Shown: positions 1 to 7,154 of the stretch, piece by piece | Position numbering within the stretch: the stretch's first letter is position 1 | Layout of the letters: the number at the start of each line of letters is the position of its first letter | Source: CAYJAZ01 sp964371865 | GTDB taxonomy: Bacteria > Desulfobacterota > Desulfovibrionia > Desulfovibrionales > Desulfovibrionaceae | Length of the DNA stretch: 19,955 nt | Direction of reading: 5' to 3' | Assembly: GCA_964371865.1 (NCBI GenBank) | Contig: CAYJOR010000046.1 | Location: 1 to 19,955, forward strand | The notes under the pieces: generated by a model | Told to the model about the DNA's origin: nothing | Database searches by the model: none | What the model saw: the letters and a program-made list of their open reading frames with translations, nothing else | Position numbers and translations under genes: made by a program

Positions 1-70
1 TTAATAACTTTTAAATTCTCTTTTTGCAAGCATTTACCTGTCAAAAAAATTGTATTATCCATCATTAATT
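1..70. other. Left-edge intergenic sequence, no supported gene
   Basis: AT-rich sequence beyond the rnf terminator. An open minus-strand frame begins at an ATG at 62-60 (or 65-63) and runs off the window edge, but it has no Shine-Dalgarno sequence or visible promoter, so I do not call it a gene. Confidence 0.4.
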
Positions 71-116
71 AAGAAAAAGAGGGAAAATCATGCTTGCGAA
101 CACGATTTTTCCTCTT
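71..116 (-). terminator. Intrinsic terminator after apbE, end of the rnf operon
   Basis: The arms AAGAGGGAAAAT (77-88) and ATTTTTCCTCTT (105-116) form a 12-bp stem with one G-U pair. On the minus strand the stem is followed at once by a T-rich run (80 down to 71). It lies about 20 bases past the apbE stop codon, as expected for the end of a leftward operon. It is less convincing as a plus-strand terminator because the run after 116 is not purely T. Confidence 0.8.
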
Positions 117-137
117 ATCAAATTTTACCTTATTGTA

Positions 138-1070
138 CTATACAATATAGTTAGAATAAATTGAATCTGTCACTAAACTATTTACTGTTGAGTAAGCATC
201 TGCAAGCATAGCAGTTTTTGCTTTACATGATATCGTAACAATTTCAGGGCTTTGAGCAATCATAGGATTTATTATATGATGTCTTTGCGCATTCTTATCA
301 AAATATTTTTGATAAGAACCTGAGGTTGCTATTGCCATATCTTGCAATTCAAAAGTTTTAACCATCTGCGATGGATTTTGTGGGTTTTCAATTCCAACAA
401 TCCATGCTTCTGACTTACTTTTTCTACCTTTTGCAATAATGTCTCCACCAGCATTAATGATATGATTTTTTACATTCATCAAGGTCAGGATTTCTGAAGC
501 TCTATCAATAATATACCCTTTTGCGATTGAATCGAGAGTTATTCCCATACCGCTTTTTGCAAAATGAATAGAATTATTACTTGTTTTTACATCTGAAAGA
601 TTAATGAGTTCTTGCGCATCTTTAATTTCGCTTCGAGTAATATTTTTTGCTGATAAGTTAATATCTTGATTACTCTCAAACAAATCAAGCAAAGGTTTAA
701 CAGCAGGATTATAAATATTATTTGTATTTCCCGCTATTTCAATACTTTGATTTACAAGATAAATCATTTCTTTTGGAGCATAGGAAAGTTTTCCTTCTGA
801 ATTCAGTACTGAAAGAGCTGATGAAGTATCGTGCCTTGAAAATATTTTTTCTAGGCGTTGAATTTCTTCAAAAGCTTTTGCAAAGGCTGAATATGCTTCA
901 TCCTCAGCTGTGTGACTTGCTGTAAAAGATACTATTGTCCCCATCGCAAGCTGTGTTTGTTTTACGATTTTACTTTCTGCGGCGTTTACATTTTTCACAA
1001 GTAAATTTGGTATAGATGTAAATGCAAGCGCTGAGAATGTAGTACGTAAAAAATCACAACTACTTTTCAT
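138..1070 (-). CDS. apbE: ApbE-type FAD:protein FMN transferase, C-terminally short
   Basis: ApbE attaches FMN covalently to Thr/Ser of RnfG and RnfD, acting on the periplasmic side with FAD and Mg2+. Recognisable family blocks in order: LAMGT near residue 42, the IAKGY-D block, INAGGD, ATSGSY...HHIINP, and LADAYST near the C-terminus, which keeps the Asp and Thr of the metal site. Oddities: the protein is 310 residues and stops about 14 residues after ADAYST, whereas relatives carry a longer tail; the usual PxTG after the HHI block reads PMIA; and the N-terminus reads SSCDFLRTTFSALAF where a Tat signal would have SRRDFLR. Last gene of the rnf operon: its ATG directly abuts the rnfB stop, with an AAGGA-type ribosome site inside rnfB. 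The family call is secure; full activity is not. Confidence 0.88.
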   Translation of the reverse strand: MKSSCDFLRTTFSALAFTSIPNLLVKNVNAAESKIVKQTQLAMGTIVSFTASHTAEDEAYSAFAKAFEEIQRLEKIFSRHDTSSALSVLNSEGKLSYAPKEMIYLVNQSIEIAGNTNNIYNPAVKPLLDLFESNQDINLSAKNITRSEIKDAQELINLSDVKTSNNSIHFAKSGMGITLDSIAKGYIIDRASEILTLMNVKNHIINAGGDIIAKGRKSKSEAWIVGIENPQNPSQMVKTFELQDMAIATSGSYQKYFDKNAQRHHIINPMIAQSPEIVTISCKAKTAMLADAYSTVNSLVTDSIYSNYIV

Positions 1071-2057
1071 TTATTCTTCCTTAGTAACAGGATTCGCTTC
1101 AGGTGAAGCAACTTGGTCGATAGAAGTTTGCTCTGCTTTTATTTCAACTGGTTTTTCTTGTGCTTCAGGTGCTTTTTCAGTAGCAGGTTTTTCAACTACT
1201 TTTTTAGGTGCGGGTTTTTCCTCTAAAGGCTTAGGCATTATTTTGCCTTCTGTCCATAAAGATTTGAAAATTTTACGCTTACACGCTGCAACACATGCTT
1301 CATTACAATCAGGACCGTATGCAAGGCAAGCTTGCTGATCAATCGCAATAATACCATCTTTCATTGAAACTGCTTTAGCAGGACATTTCTTTACACATAA
1401 AGTACAAGAAATACAACCAACTTTACAAGCATCGGTTACGTCTTTACCCTTTGATTTAGTAGAGCAAAATACCATAACTCTTGCACGTCTTGGAATTAAT
1501 TCCAAAAGTCCACGAGGGCAAGCAGAAGTACATTTACCACAAGCAATACAAGCACTTGCTTTTACTTTTACAAGATTATCTTCAATAACAAGCGCATCAA
1601 ATGGGCAAACCTTTATGCAGTCTCCAAGACCTAAACATGAGTAAGCACAAGCATCAAAACCTAAGCCAGAACCAACGCTTGCTGCTGCGGCACAAGATGG
1701 CATACCTTTATAATCTGAACGAAGGTTAACGCCACCCTCAATTTTCTCACAACGACGAACACAGATAAGTGGATCTGCTTCTGATACTGTTTTCCCTGTA
1801 AGTTTACCAACGTTGATTGTTGTTTCTTCACTACCGGCAACACATAAGTTTGCTTCAATAGCAGGATCGGTTACTACCGCAATAGCATAACCTTCACAAC
1901 CAGGATAACCACAACCACCGCAGTTAGCACCCGGTAAAACGTCAACCACAGCCTCAATGCGCGGATCTTCCTCAACATGGAAAACCTTAGACGCAACCGC
2001 TAATATGACCGCCGCAACAAAGCCAACACTAAATAATATGAATATTGAGCTAAACAT
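1071..2057 (-). CDS. rnfB: RnfB, ferredoxin-accepting iron-sulfur subunit
   Basis: Electron-entry subunit of the Rnf complex, cytoplasmic and anchored by an N-terminal helix (residues 3-22); in the family it takes electrons from reduced ferredoxin. The 328-residue protein shows the RnfB-type 4Fe-4S site CGGCGYPGC with a later Cys (C46, C49, C54, C72), then four further Cys groups that look like ferredoxin-type clusters: C137-C151, C170-C180 (CIACGKCTSAC), C215-C225 (CISCTLCVKKC) and C244-C259. This exceeds the short proteobacterial RnfB of about 190 residues and resembles long RnfB forms of anaerobes. The last 60 residues are a Pro/Ala/Lys/Glu-rich, probably disordered tail. Good AAGGAAGG ribosome site; rnfA ends 10 bases upstream. 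Confidence 0.95.
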   Translation of the reverse strand: MFSSIFILFSVGFVAAVILAVASKVFHVEEDPRIEAVVDVLPGANCGGCGYPGCEGYAIAVVTDPAIEANLCVAGSEETTINVGKLTGKTVSEADPLICVRRCEKIEGGVNLRSDYKGMPSCAAAASVGSGLGFDACAYSCLGLGDCIKVCPFDALVIEDNLVKVKASACIACGKCTSACPRGLLELIPRRARVMVFCSTKSKGKDVTDACKVGCISCTLCVKKCPAKAVSMKDGIIAIDQQACLAYGPDCNEACVAACKRKIFKSLWTEGKIMPKPLEEKPAPKKVVEKPATEKAPEAQEKPVEIKAEQTSIDQVASPEANPVTKEE

Positions 2058-2067
2058 AGTCCTTCCT

Positions 2068-2640
2068 TTAGATCATACCTTTAAATGCCATGAACGACAT
2101 TGACATTAAGCCCGCCATAATAAGCCCGATTGGAATACCGGATAAAGCTTTAGGAACTCTGCTAACTTCTAAACGCTCGCGAATACCTGCAAGCAATACA
2201 AGTGCAAGAACAAAGCCTATGCTTGAAGCTAAAGCAAAGGTTAAAGCTGTTCCAAGTGTGTAAGATTCACGCTGAATAAGTAAAGCCACACCCATAACAG
2301 CACAGTTTGTTGTAATAAGAGGTAAGAAAATACCAAGTGAACTATAAAGTGGTGGAATTACTTTTTTCAAAAACATTTCCACAAATTGAACAAGTGATGC
2401 AATAACTAAGATAAAGAATATTGTTTGTAAATATTCAAGCTGAAAAGGGCGCAAGAAATACTCTGAAAGTGCCCATGTGAAAAGTGATGCCATGATGGTA
2501 ACAAATACAACCGCACCACCCATACCATAAGCCACGCTCTTTTCTTTAGAACAACCAAGATAAGGGCAGTTACCAAGATATTGAGCAAGAACAATGTTGT
2601 TTACAAATATTGCAGATACAAAAAGCTGAAAAATATCCAT
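2068..2640 (-). CDS. rnfA: RnfA, membrane subunit of the Rnf complex
   Basis: Integral membrane subunit, 190 residues (the usual length), with about six hydrophobic segments. In the family RnfA and RnfE are inverted-topology homologues that share an intramembrane [2Fe-2S] cluster. The expected half-site cysteines are visible: the Cys of LGNCPYLG near residue 25 and that of TTNCAVMG near residue 113. The N-terminus MDIFQLFVSAIFVNNIVLAQ is a clear family signature. The start is supported by AAGGA six bases upstream. It lies between rnfE (31-base gap) and rnfB (10-base gap) in the order C-D-G-E-A-B. Confidence 0.96.
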   Translation of the reverse strand: MDIFQLFVSAIFVNNIVLAQYLGNCPYLGCSKEKSVAYGMGGAVVFVTIMASLFTWALSEYFLRPFQLEYLQTIFFILVIASLVQFVEMFLKKVIPPLYSSLGIFLPLITTNCAVMGVALLIQRESYTLGTALTFALASSIGFVLALVLLAGIRERLEVSRVPKALSGIPIGLIMAGLMSMSFMAFKGMI

Positions 2641-2671
2641 AATTTTTCCTTATAATAAGCTTAATAGAGAG

Positions 2672-3355
2672 TTACTTCTTCGGTGTTAAAGTTGCACAAC
2701 CTGAACAGCTTGCACAACCACCTGAAATAGGTGCCGGCTCTTCCAAGCCTTTAAGTTTTGCTTGCACAAAGTTGATAACGTTCATCAATGCCAAAATTAA
2801 ACCTAAACTGATAAATGCACCTGGTGCTTCAATCATTACGGTTAATGGCTCGAACCAATCTCCAAACATAGGTTTACCGAATAAGCTACCCGCGCCTAAA
2901 AGTTCACGTATACCACCAAGGAATGTGAGCGATAAAGCAAAACCTACGCCCATTCCAAGACCATCCGCAATTGATGGAAGTACAGGATTTTTATAGGCAA
3001 ACGCTTCTAATCGACCAAGAATAAGACAGTTAACAACAATAAGTGGTACGAAAATACCAAGTTGTTGATAGAGTGGATAAGTAAAAGCTTGCATTAATAG
3101 CTCAACAGAAACAACTAATGTTGCTGAAATTGCAATAAAGCAAGGAACACGTACTTTTTTAGGAATAATTCCGCGAACAGCAGAAATAATAGCGTTTGCA
3201 AGAGTCAAAACAAATACAACAGCTATACCCATACCTAAGCCGTTCTCAGCTGAGGTTGTAACAGCAAGCACAGGGCAAAGACCAAGCACTAAACGAAAAG
3301 GTGGAAGTTCTTTCCATAAACCTTTACTAAATTCTTTCCAAAGTAGTTGGAGCAT
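2672..3355 (-). CDS. rnfE: RnfE, membrane subunit of the Rnf complex
   Basis: Integral membrane homologue of RnfA, 227 residues from the ATG at 3355. This start is chosen over the upstream in-frame one at 3406 because AGGGGG sits five bases before it, the next residues (LWKEFSKGLWKELPPF) match the family start, and the longer version would overlap rnfG. The paired cysteines are present: GLCPVLAVT (C27) and VVNCLILGR. Several hydrophobic helices follow. Unusual feature: the C-terminus after the last helix ends in a Cys-x2-Cys-x2-Cys tail (C214, C217, C220, reading GGCASCSGCA), which ordinary RnfE/NqrD does not need and which might bind a metal or extra cluster. Confidence 0.95.
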   Translation of the reverse strand: MLQLLWKEFSKGLWKELPPFRLVLGLCPVLAVTTSAENGLGMGIAVVFVLTLANAIISAVRGIIPKKVRVPCFIAISATLVVSVELLMQAFTYPLYQQLGIFVPLIVVNCLILGRLEAFAYKNPVLPSIADGLGMGVGFALSLTFLGGIRELLGAGSLFGKPMFGDWFEPLTVMIEAPGAFISLGLILALMNVINFVQAKLKGLEEPAPISGGCASCSGCATLTPKK

Positions 3356-3365
3356 TGTATCCCCC

Positions 3366-3953
3366 TTATTTATTCCAAGTTGTAATGAGTGTGTCTTTAA
3401 GAGCAAGAAAATCTTTTGTCGCTTCTTGAACTGCTACAACTGTTGCCGCAGATGAAATTGTAGCGCCACCGATTGCATCAATAGTGCCACCGTTTCCTGT
3501 TAAGTTTACTGCTTCGCTAGGAACACTGATAAACTTTTTAGTGAAACTTTCGTCTTTAACTTTTGTTCCAAGACCAGGAGTTTCTGACATTGTAGTGATA
3601 CCAATACCAATTAATGTGTTGTTTTCAACATTGAAACCAACCATAACGCCAATAGCGCCACCATAACCGGTACCGTAGTTTTCTAAAGCAACACCGACTA
3701 GCTTTCCATCTTTTTTGAAAGGGAAAACCATTATTTCTTTTCCTTCCTCATTTGGAAGAGGGAACTTTTGTCTTTCTGCAAGAGGGTCATTTTCGGCATA
3801 AGGGAAAACACTCAAAATCGCAGGGCTTTGAACATAAGTTAAAACTTGCTCTTCAATACGATTTGCTGTGCTCATTTTTAGATAGGAGAGTGCAAATCCA
3901 CTCAATGCACACAGCATTGAAAGCACTACTACCATTTTAATCATTGCAACCAT
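3366..3953 (-). CDS. rnfG: RnfG, covalent-FMN subunit of the Rnf complex
   Basis: Periplasmic subunit anchored by an N-terminal helix (residues 4-24), 195 residues. It carries FMN attached by ApbE. The attachment motif, consensus DxxSGATxT/S, reads DAIGGATIS (D159 to S167): Gly replaces the usual Ser/Thr before GAT and the acceptor position is Ser167. The FMN-domain core (GYGGAIGVMVGF, ITTMSETPGLGTKV) is typical. The start is 5 bases after rnfD with GGAG upstream; internal ATGs four and seven codons in are possible alternatives. Family identity is secure; the Ser acceptor is read from motif alignment, not shown experimentally. Confidence 0.94.
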   Translation of the reverse strand: MVAMIKMVVVLSMLCALSGFALSYLKMSTANRIEEQVLTYVQSPAILSVFPYAENDPLAERQKFPLPNEEGKEIMVFPFKKDGKLVGVALENYGTGYGGAIGVMVGFNVENNTLIGIGITTMSETPGLGTKVKDESFTKKFISVPSEAVNLTGNGGTIDAIGGATISSAATVVAVQEATKDFLALKDTLITTWNK

Positions 3954-3958
3954 ATAGC

Positions 3959-4906
3959 TTACTCCACTTCAAGAGGTTTTCTCTTTTTGCCTTCAAGTAA
4001 TGGCATAATGAGATTTATCAAAAGAATGGCAAACGGTACACCATCAGCGTACATACCAAATACACGTATCAGAATTACCAATACACCGCCTGTGAATCCG
4101 TAGATAAACATATTCATAGGTGTGTTTGGTGATGAGGACATATCAGTTGCTAAGAAGAAAGCTCCAAGAATCGTTGAGCCTGTCAAAACATGAAACAAAG
4201 GTGATACATAACTATCTGGATTTGAAAGATTAAAAAGTAATGCTGTAATTACAACACCGGCTAAAAAGCTGAACGCAATCTCCCATGATATAAAACCACG
4301 GTAACAAAGATATACACCTGCAAGTAAAAGTAAACCAGCTTGCCCAGCACCTAGTGCACTTATTTGTTCACCCATCAATAAAGATGAGTAAGAAATATTG
4401 CTAAGAGCTTCCGGCCCGAAATATTTTATTTTTACAAGTGGATCAATAAGGCTAGTAGTCAACTGCATAGCGTTAGGATCCATAAATACAGGAAATGATA
4501 CTTGACAAAGAATAAAACCAACAGCAGGTGCGCATAATGGTGAAGCACCTAAGCCACCAAAAGCCATTTTACCCATTGTTATTGAGAAAAATGCTGCTAA
4601 GGTTACAAGCCACCACGGAGAAGCAGCTGGAAGCATAAATGCAAGCAATAAACCTGTTAATACTGCTGTATAGTCGTCAACAGAGATTGTTCTGTTCATA
4701 AGTTTTTGACAAAGCGCTTCTGTAGCAATACTTACTGCAACTGAAAGGCAAATAACACTAAGTGCTGAAATTCCCCAAACTAGTGCAGCGCATAAAACTA
4801 CAGGCAAAAGTGCAATAATAACTTCACCTGTGATTGACTTTAACGTTTTACCGCAATGCCAAAAAGGTGGCGGTGTAACGCGAAGCATTTGTGAACTGGT
4901 ATTCAT
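3959..4906 (-). CDS. rnfD: RnfD, membrane FMN subunit of the Rnf complex
   Basis: Polytopic membrane subunit, 315 residues, with around nine or ten hydrophobic helices. In the family it carries a second covalent FMN on a Thr; the matching site is HVLTGSTILGAFFLATD, with Thr245 as likely acceptor. The FGGLG block (residues 116-120) is present, although the usual NPFNPA following it reads SPLCAPA. The N-terminal TPPPFWHCGKTLKSITGEV resembles the family's start, where xPHxxxxxxxxxIM is common. The start is supported by a GAGAT-like ribosome site; rnfC ends 13 bases upstream. Confidence 0.94.
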   Translation of the reverse strand: MNTSSQMLRVTPPPFWHCGKTLKSITGEVIIALLPVVLCAALVWGISALSVICLSVAVSIATEALCQKLMNRTISVDDYTAVLTGLLLAFMLPAASPWWLVTLAAFFSITMGKMAFGGLGASPLCAPAVGFILCQVSFPVFMDPNAMQLTTSLIDPLVKIKYFGPEALSNISYSSLLMGEQISALGAGQAGLLLLAGVYLCYRGFISWEIAFSFLAGVVITALLFNLSNPDSYVSPLFHVLTGSTILGAFFLATDMSSSPNTPMNMFIYGFTGGVLVILIRVFGMYADGVPFAILLINLIMPLLEGKKRKPLEVE

Positions 4907-4919
4907 AATAGTATCTCAC

Positions 4920-6164
4920 TTATTCTTTTTCGTTTTCACGTTCTGCAGCAGTAGTAACCGCAACTAAGTTTTCTGCCAACTTTTGCTTTGCCAAACGTAT
5001 ATACTGTAAAACAGGACGACGAGTTATACAAACGTATCCGCAAAGTCCGCACTCTACGCAGTGTTTAGCATACCATTCTTCACACTTGTCATACATACCA
5101 AATTCAGAGTATTTACTAATGGTTGACGGGGATAAATTTGCCGGACAAATTCTATCACAAGCACCACAGTTACAACATGGACTGTTACCTTTCAAACTTG
5201 GAACTGAGCCCTTAGGAACAACAAACACACCGCGAATGCTTTTTGGAATTCCTCGGTCTATTGTTGCAACGCTTAGCCCACGAAGAGGTCCATCAAGAAC
5301 TACCGTATCACCTTCTTTTAATGAGAAAGCAATTGTCTTGAGTAGATCTTCAATGAGTGTTCCATTTTTAATGATGTGGTTAGTTTTATGAGCAGGAGTT
5401 CCAAATGTCACGATAGTTTCAGTAAGTGGCATACCAGTGCTATATACTCGTGAAAGTCCCCATAATCTGTGAGTTGATACAACTCTCACATTCGGGTGTT
5501 TTTCAGATTTAATGATATCTGCTCTAAGAACTGCACTTAAACTATGTGGATAAACAGGAGCAACACATTGAATCTCTACATCACTAGGAACATTTGATAC
5601 TGATGCACCTTCTGGAATAACAAGCACTGTTTTCTTAGGTTTAAGGAAAAGCTTTGCTAGCTCTAACCCTTGAAGAACTTCAGAAAAATGAACTGACAAT
5701 AAAGGTTCCGCCCACAGAATGCCAGGCTCAGAATTTAAGCCGTTAATAACAAGGGTGTCGCACTGCTTATTAAATTTCTGAGTATTCACACCCATAGATT
5801 TCAAAAATGCAAGAGCATCTTCTTTTGAACCGCTAAGTTTAGCTTTAATATTATCTTGACTAATTGGTGCAATTACTAAATCTTCTTCTTGAGCTTCACA
5901 AATTTCTATTTTAATAAAACGAAAACCCATTTCAGTAACTTTACCGCGCACAGGAGCGAAAATATCACCTCTTTGCGGATCCGGATGTTTTGCAATAAGC
6001 ATTCCCGGATAGATTTGAGCACCTTTTTTTATTTCTTTTTCTACAACATAACCCGTGTGAAGAATTTGCAAGCCTTTAGTTTTTACATTTTCTGTAAAAG
6101 GTTGCGTAATATTATGCACAAGCTTTAGTTGTGGATCTAACTGTAAGCGTTTATTTGAAGTCAT
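4920..6164 (-). CDS. rnfC: RnfC, peripheral Fe-S subunit lacking the nucleotide motif
   Basis: Cytoplasmic peripheral subunit of 414 residues. In the NAD-linked enzyme RnfC binds FMN/NADH and two 4Fe-4S clusters. Both clusters are intact: C330, C333, C336, C340 (CCNCGACDRIC) and C369, C372, C375, C379 (CVECGLCGYVC). The N-terminal barrel-sandwich region (GDIFAPVRGKV) is normal. The glycine-rich GxGGAGFPTxxK block is absent: the aligned stretch reads MGVNTQKFNKQ (about 124-134), and the usual NGAECEPY reads NGLNSEPG (141-148). The YPxGGE block after VAP is replaced by YPHSLSAVL. The subunit is certainly RnfC; NAD binding looks doubtful. Preceded by the decaheme cytochrome gene with a 55-base gap. 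Confidence 0.93.
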   Translation of the reverse strand: MTSNKRLQLDPQLKLVHNITQPFTENVKTKGLQILHTGYVVEKEIKKGAQIYPGMLIAKHPDPQRGDIFAPVRGKVTEMGFRFIKIEICEAQEEDLVIAPISQDNIKAKLSGSKEDALAFLKSMGVNTQKFNKQCDTLVINGLNSEPGILWAEPLLSVHFSEVLQGLELAKLFLKPKKTVLVIPEGASVSNVPSDVEIQCVAPVYPHSLSAVLRADIIKSEKHPNVRVVSTHRLWGLSRVYSTGMPLTETIVTFGTPAHKTNHIIKNGTLIEDLLKTIAFSLKEGDTVVLDGPLRGLSVATIDRGIPKSIRGVFVVPKGSVPSLKGNSPCCNCGACDRICPANLSPSTISKYSEFGMYDKCEEWYAKHCVECGLCGYVCITRRPVLQYIRLAKQKLAENLVAVTTAAERENEKE

Positions 6165-6219
6165 ACTACTATCTCATTTATTTAATGTTTCAAATATGGC
6201 GTTTTTTCTGCAACCTAAT

Positions 6220-7014
6220 TTATTGGTGGCATTGCGCACATTGGTCAGGCTTGTATGGACCTTTTTGTTCAACCTCATGGCAACCCATACAACTTGCGTG
6301 GAAAGATGTAATTCTATCCGGAATAAGTTCGTTAGGAGTTACGCCTTCGTGACATGATTTACATGTTGCTTGATCAGGATTTAGATAATATTCGCCTGCT
6401 TCAACTTTTTCACGTGAAGTTGGGTCGCTATGGCATGACTTACAACCGTCTAAACCTTCGTCATATAAATCTTGGTGACAAGGCATACAGCGCTCATGCA
6501 CTGCATTTTTGAATGACGGCATTGGATCGTCAATCGGAGCATATCCTGTAGAGTGACAATCTGCACAGTTTTGAGGTTCAGGCTCAATTTCTTCAGTATG
6601 GTGACATGAGGTACAATCCATCATTTCACTATGGAAGTCATGGCCCCAATCTTGAATTTCAAATTGATAATGGTGACAAGTAGCACACTGAAAATCATTG
6701 GTAAATAAAGATGTATGTGAAGCAATATATTCTTCATTATAATCAATACCATGACAAGAGCCACAAGATAAAATTTCTTCTTTAGCTAATTCGGCATCTC
6801 CACCAACTGCCATTTCGTGGTGACAAGTTACACATTCAATATTATAAGTTTCTGCGTGAACTTTATGGTCGAATACAACTTTACCGCCTTCATTTTCCAG
6901 AAGAATACGAACAGGTTCTTTTGCTGCTTCTTCCGCTGGTGCAAGGTAGCCAATACCGGCAACAAGAATAGACAGAACAAAAACCACTAAAATAGGAACA
7001 TAACGCTGTTGCAA
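6220..7014 (-). CDS. Rnf-linked decaheme c-type cytochrome, TTG start
   Basis: Membrane-anchored periplasmic multiheme cytochrome, 264 residues. A hydrophobic segment (residues 5-24) serves as anchor or uncleaved signal. Ten CxxCH heme motifs are present, at residues 61, 84, 110, 134, 150, 176, 191, 218, 242 and 259, with many extra His for distal ligation, as in cytochrome c3-type folds. The start codon is TTG: no ATG or GTG is in frame nearby, and AGGAAAGGGG lies 7 bases upstream. As first gene of the rnf operon it is the expected periplasmic electron partner of the Rnf complex, exchanging electrons with RnfG/RnfD and soluble cytochrome c3 or a quinone route. Direction of flow is inferred. 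An analogous arrangement is known in Methanosarcina (MmcA). Confidence 0.93.
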   Translation of the reverse strand: MQQRYVPILVVFVLSILVAGIGYLAPAEEAAKEPVRILLENEGGKVVFDHKVHAETYNIECVTCHHEMAVGGDAELAKEEILSCGSCHGIDYNEEYIASHTSLFTNDFQCATCHHYQFEIQDWGHDFHSEMMDCTSCHHTEEIEPEPQNCADCHSTGYAPIDDPMPSFKNAVHERCMPCHQDLYDEGLDGCKSCHSDPTSREKVEAGEYYLNPDQATCKSCHEGVTPNELIPDRITSFHASCMGCHEVEQKGPYKPDQCAQCHQ

Positions 7015-7062
7015 TGTTTTTCCCCTTTCCTAAGTTATAACAAAAATAATTTTTCTCGAAAT

Positions 7063-7095
7063 ATTTTATACCAAATCTTTAGATTTGAAAAGCAA
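7063..7095 (-). promoter_or_regulatory. Probable rnf operon promoter with palindromic operator
   Basis: On the minus strand a good -10 box TATAAA/TATAAAAT (7070-7063) lies about 50 bases before the cytochrome start. A weak -35 TTGCTT (7095-7090) sits 19 bases upstream, longer than ideal. Between them is the palindrome CAAATCT-TT-AGATTTG (7072-7087), with seven-base perfect arms, occupying the promoter spacer where a repressor would block RNA polymerase. I cannot name the regulator. Confidence 0.5.
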
Positions 7096-7154
7096 AAATT
7101 TGATAAATTGAATATTTTTACTTGTGAAAAAAGACACTTATCTAGTAGAAAACA

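Noticed and set aside
1..65. Minus-strand open frame starting at an ATG at 62-60 or 65-63 and leaving the window
   Set aside because: Only about 20 codons visible, no ribosome site or promoter, and no recognisable protein sequence.
3356..3406. Upstream extension of rnfE to an in-frame start at 3406
   Set aside because: Would overlap the rnfG end, lacks family residues, and the ATG at 3355 has a very good ribosome site.
7121..7130. CTTGTGAAAA resembling a Rex or CRP/FNR half-site upstream of the rnf operon
   Set aside because: Only one half is present; no matching second half at the right distance.
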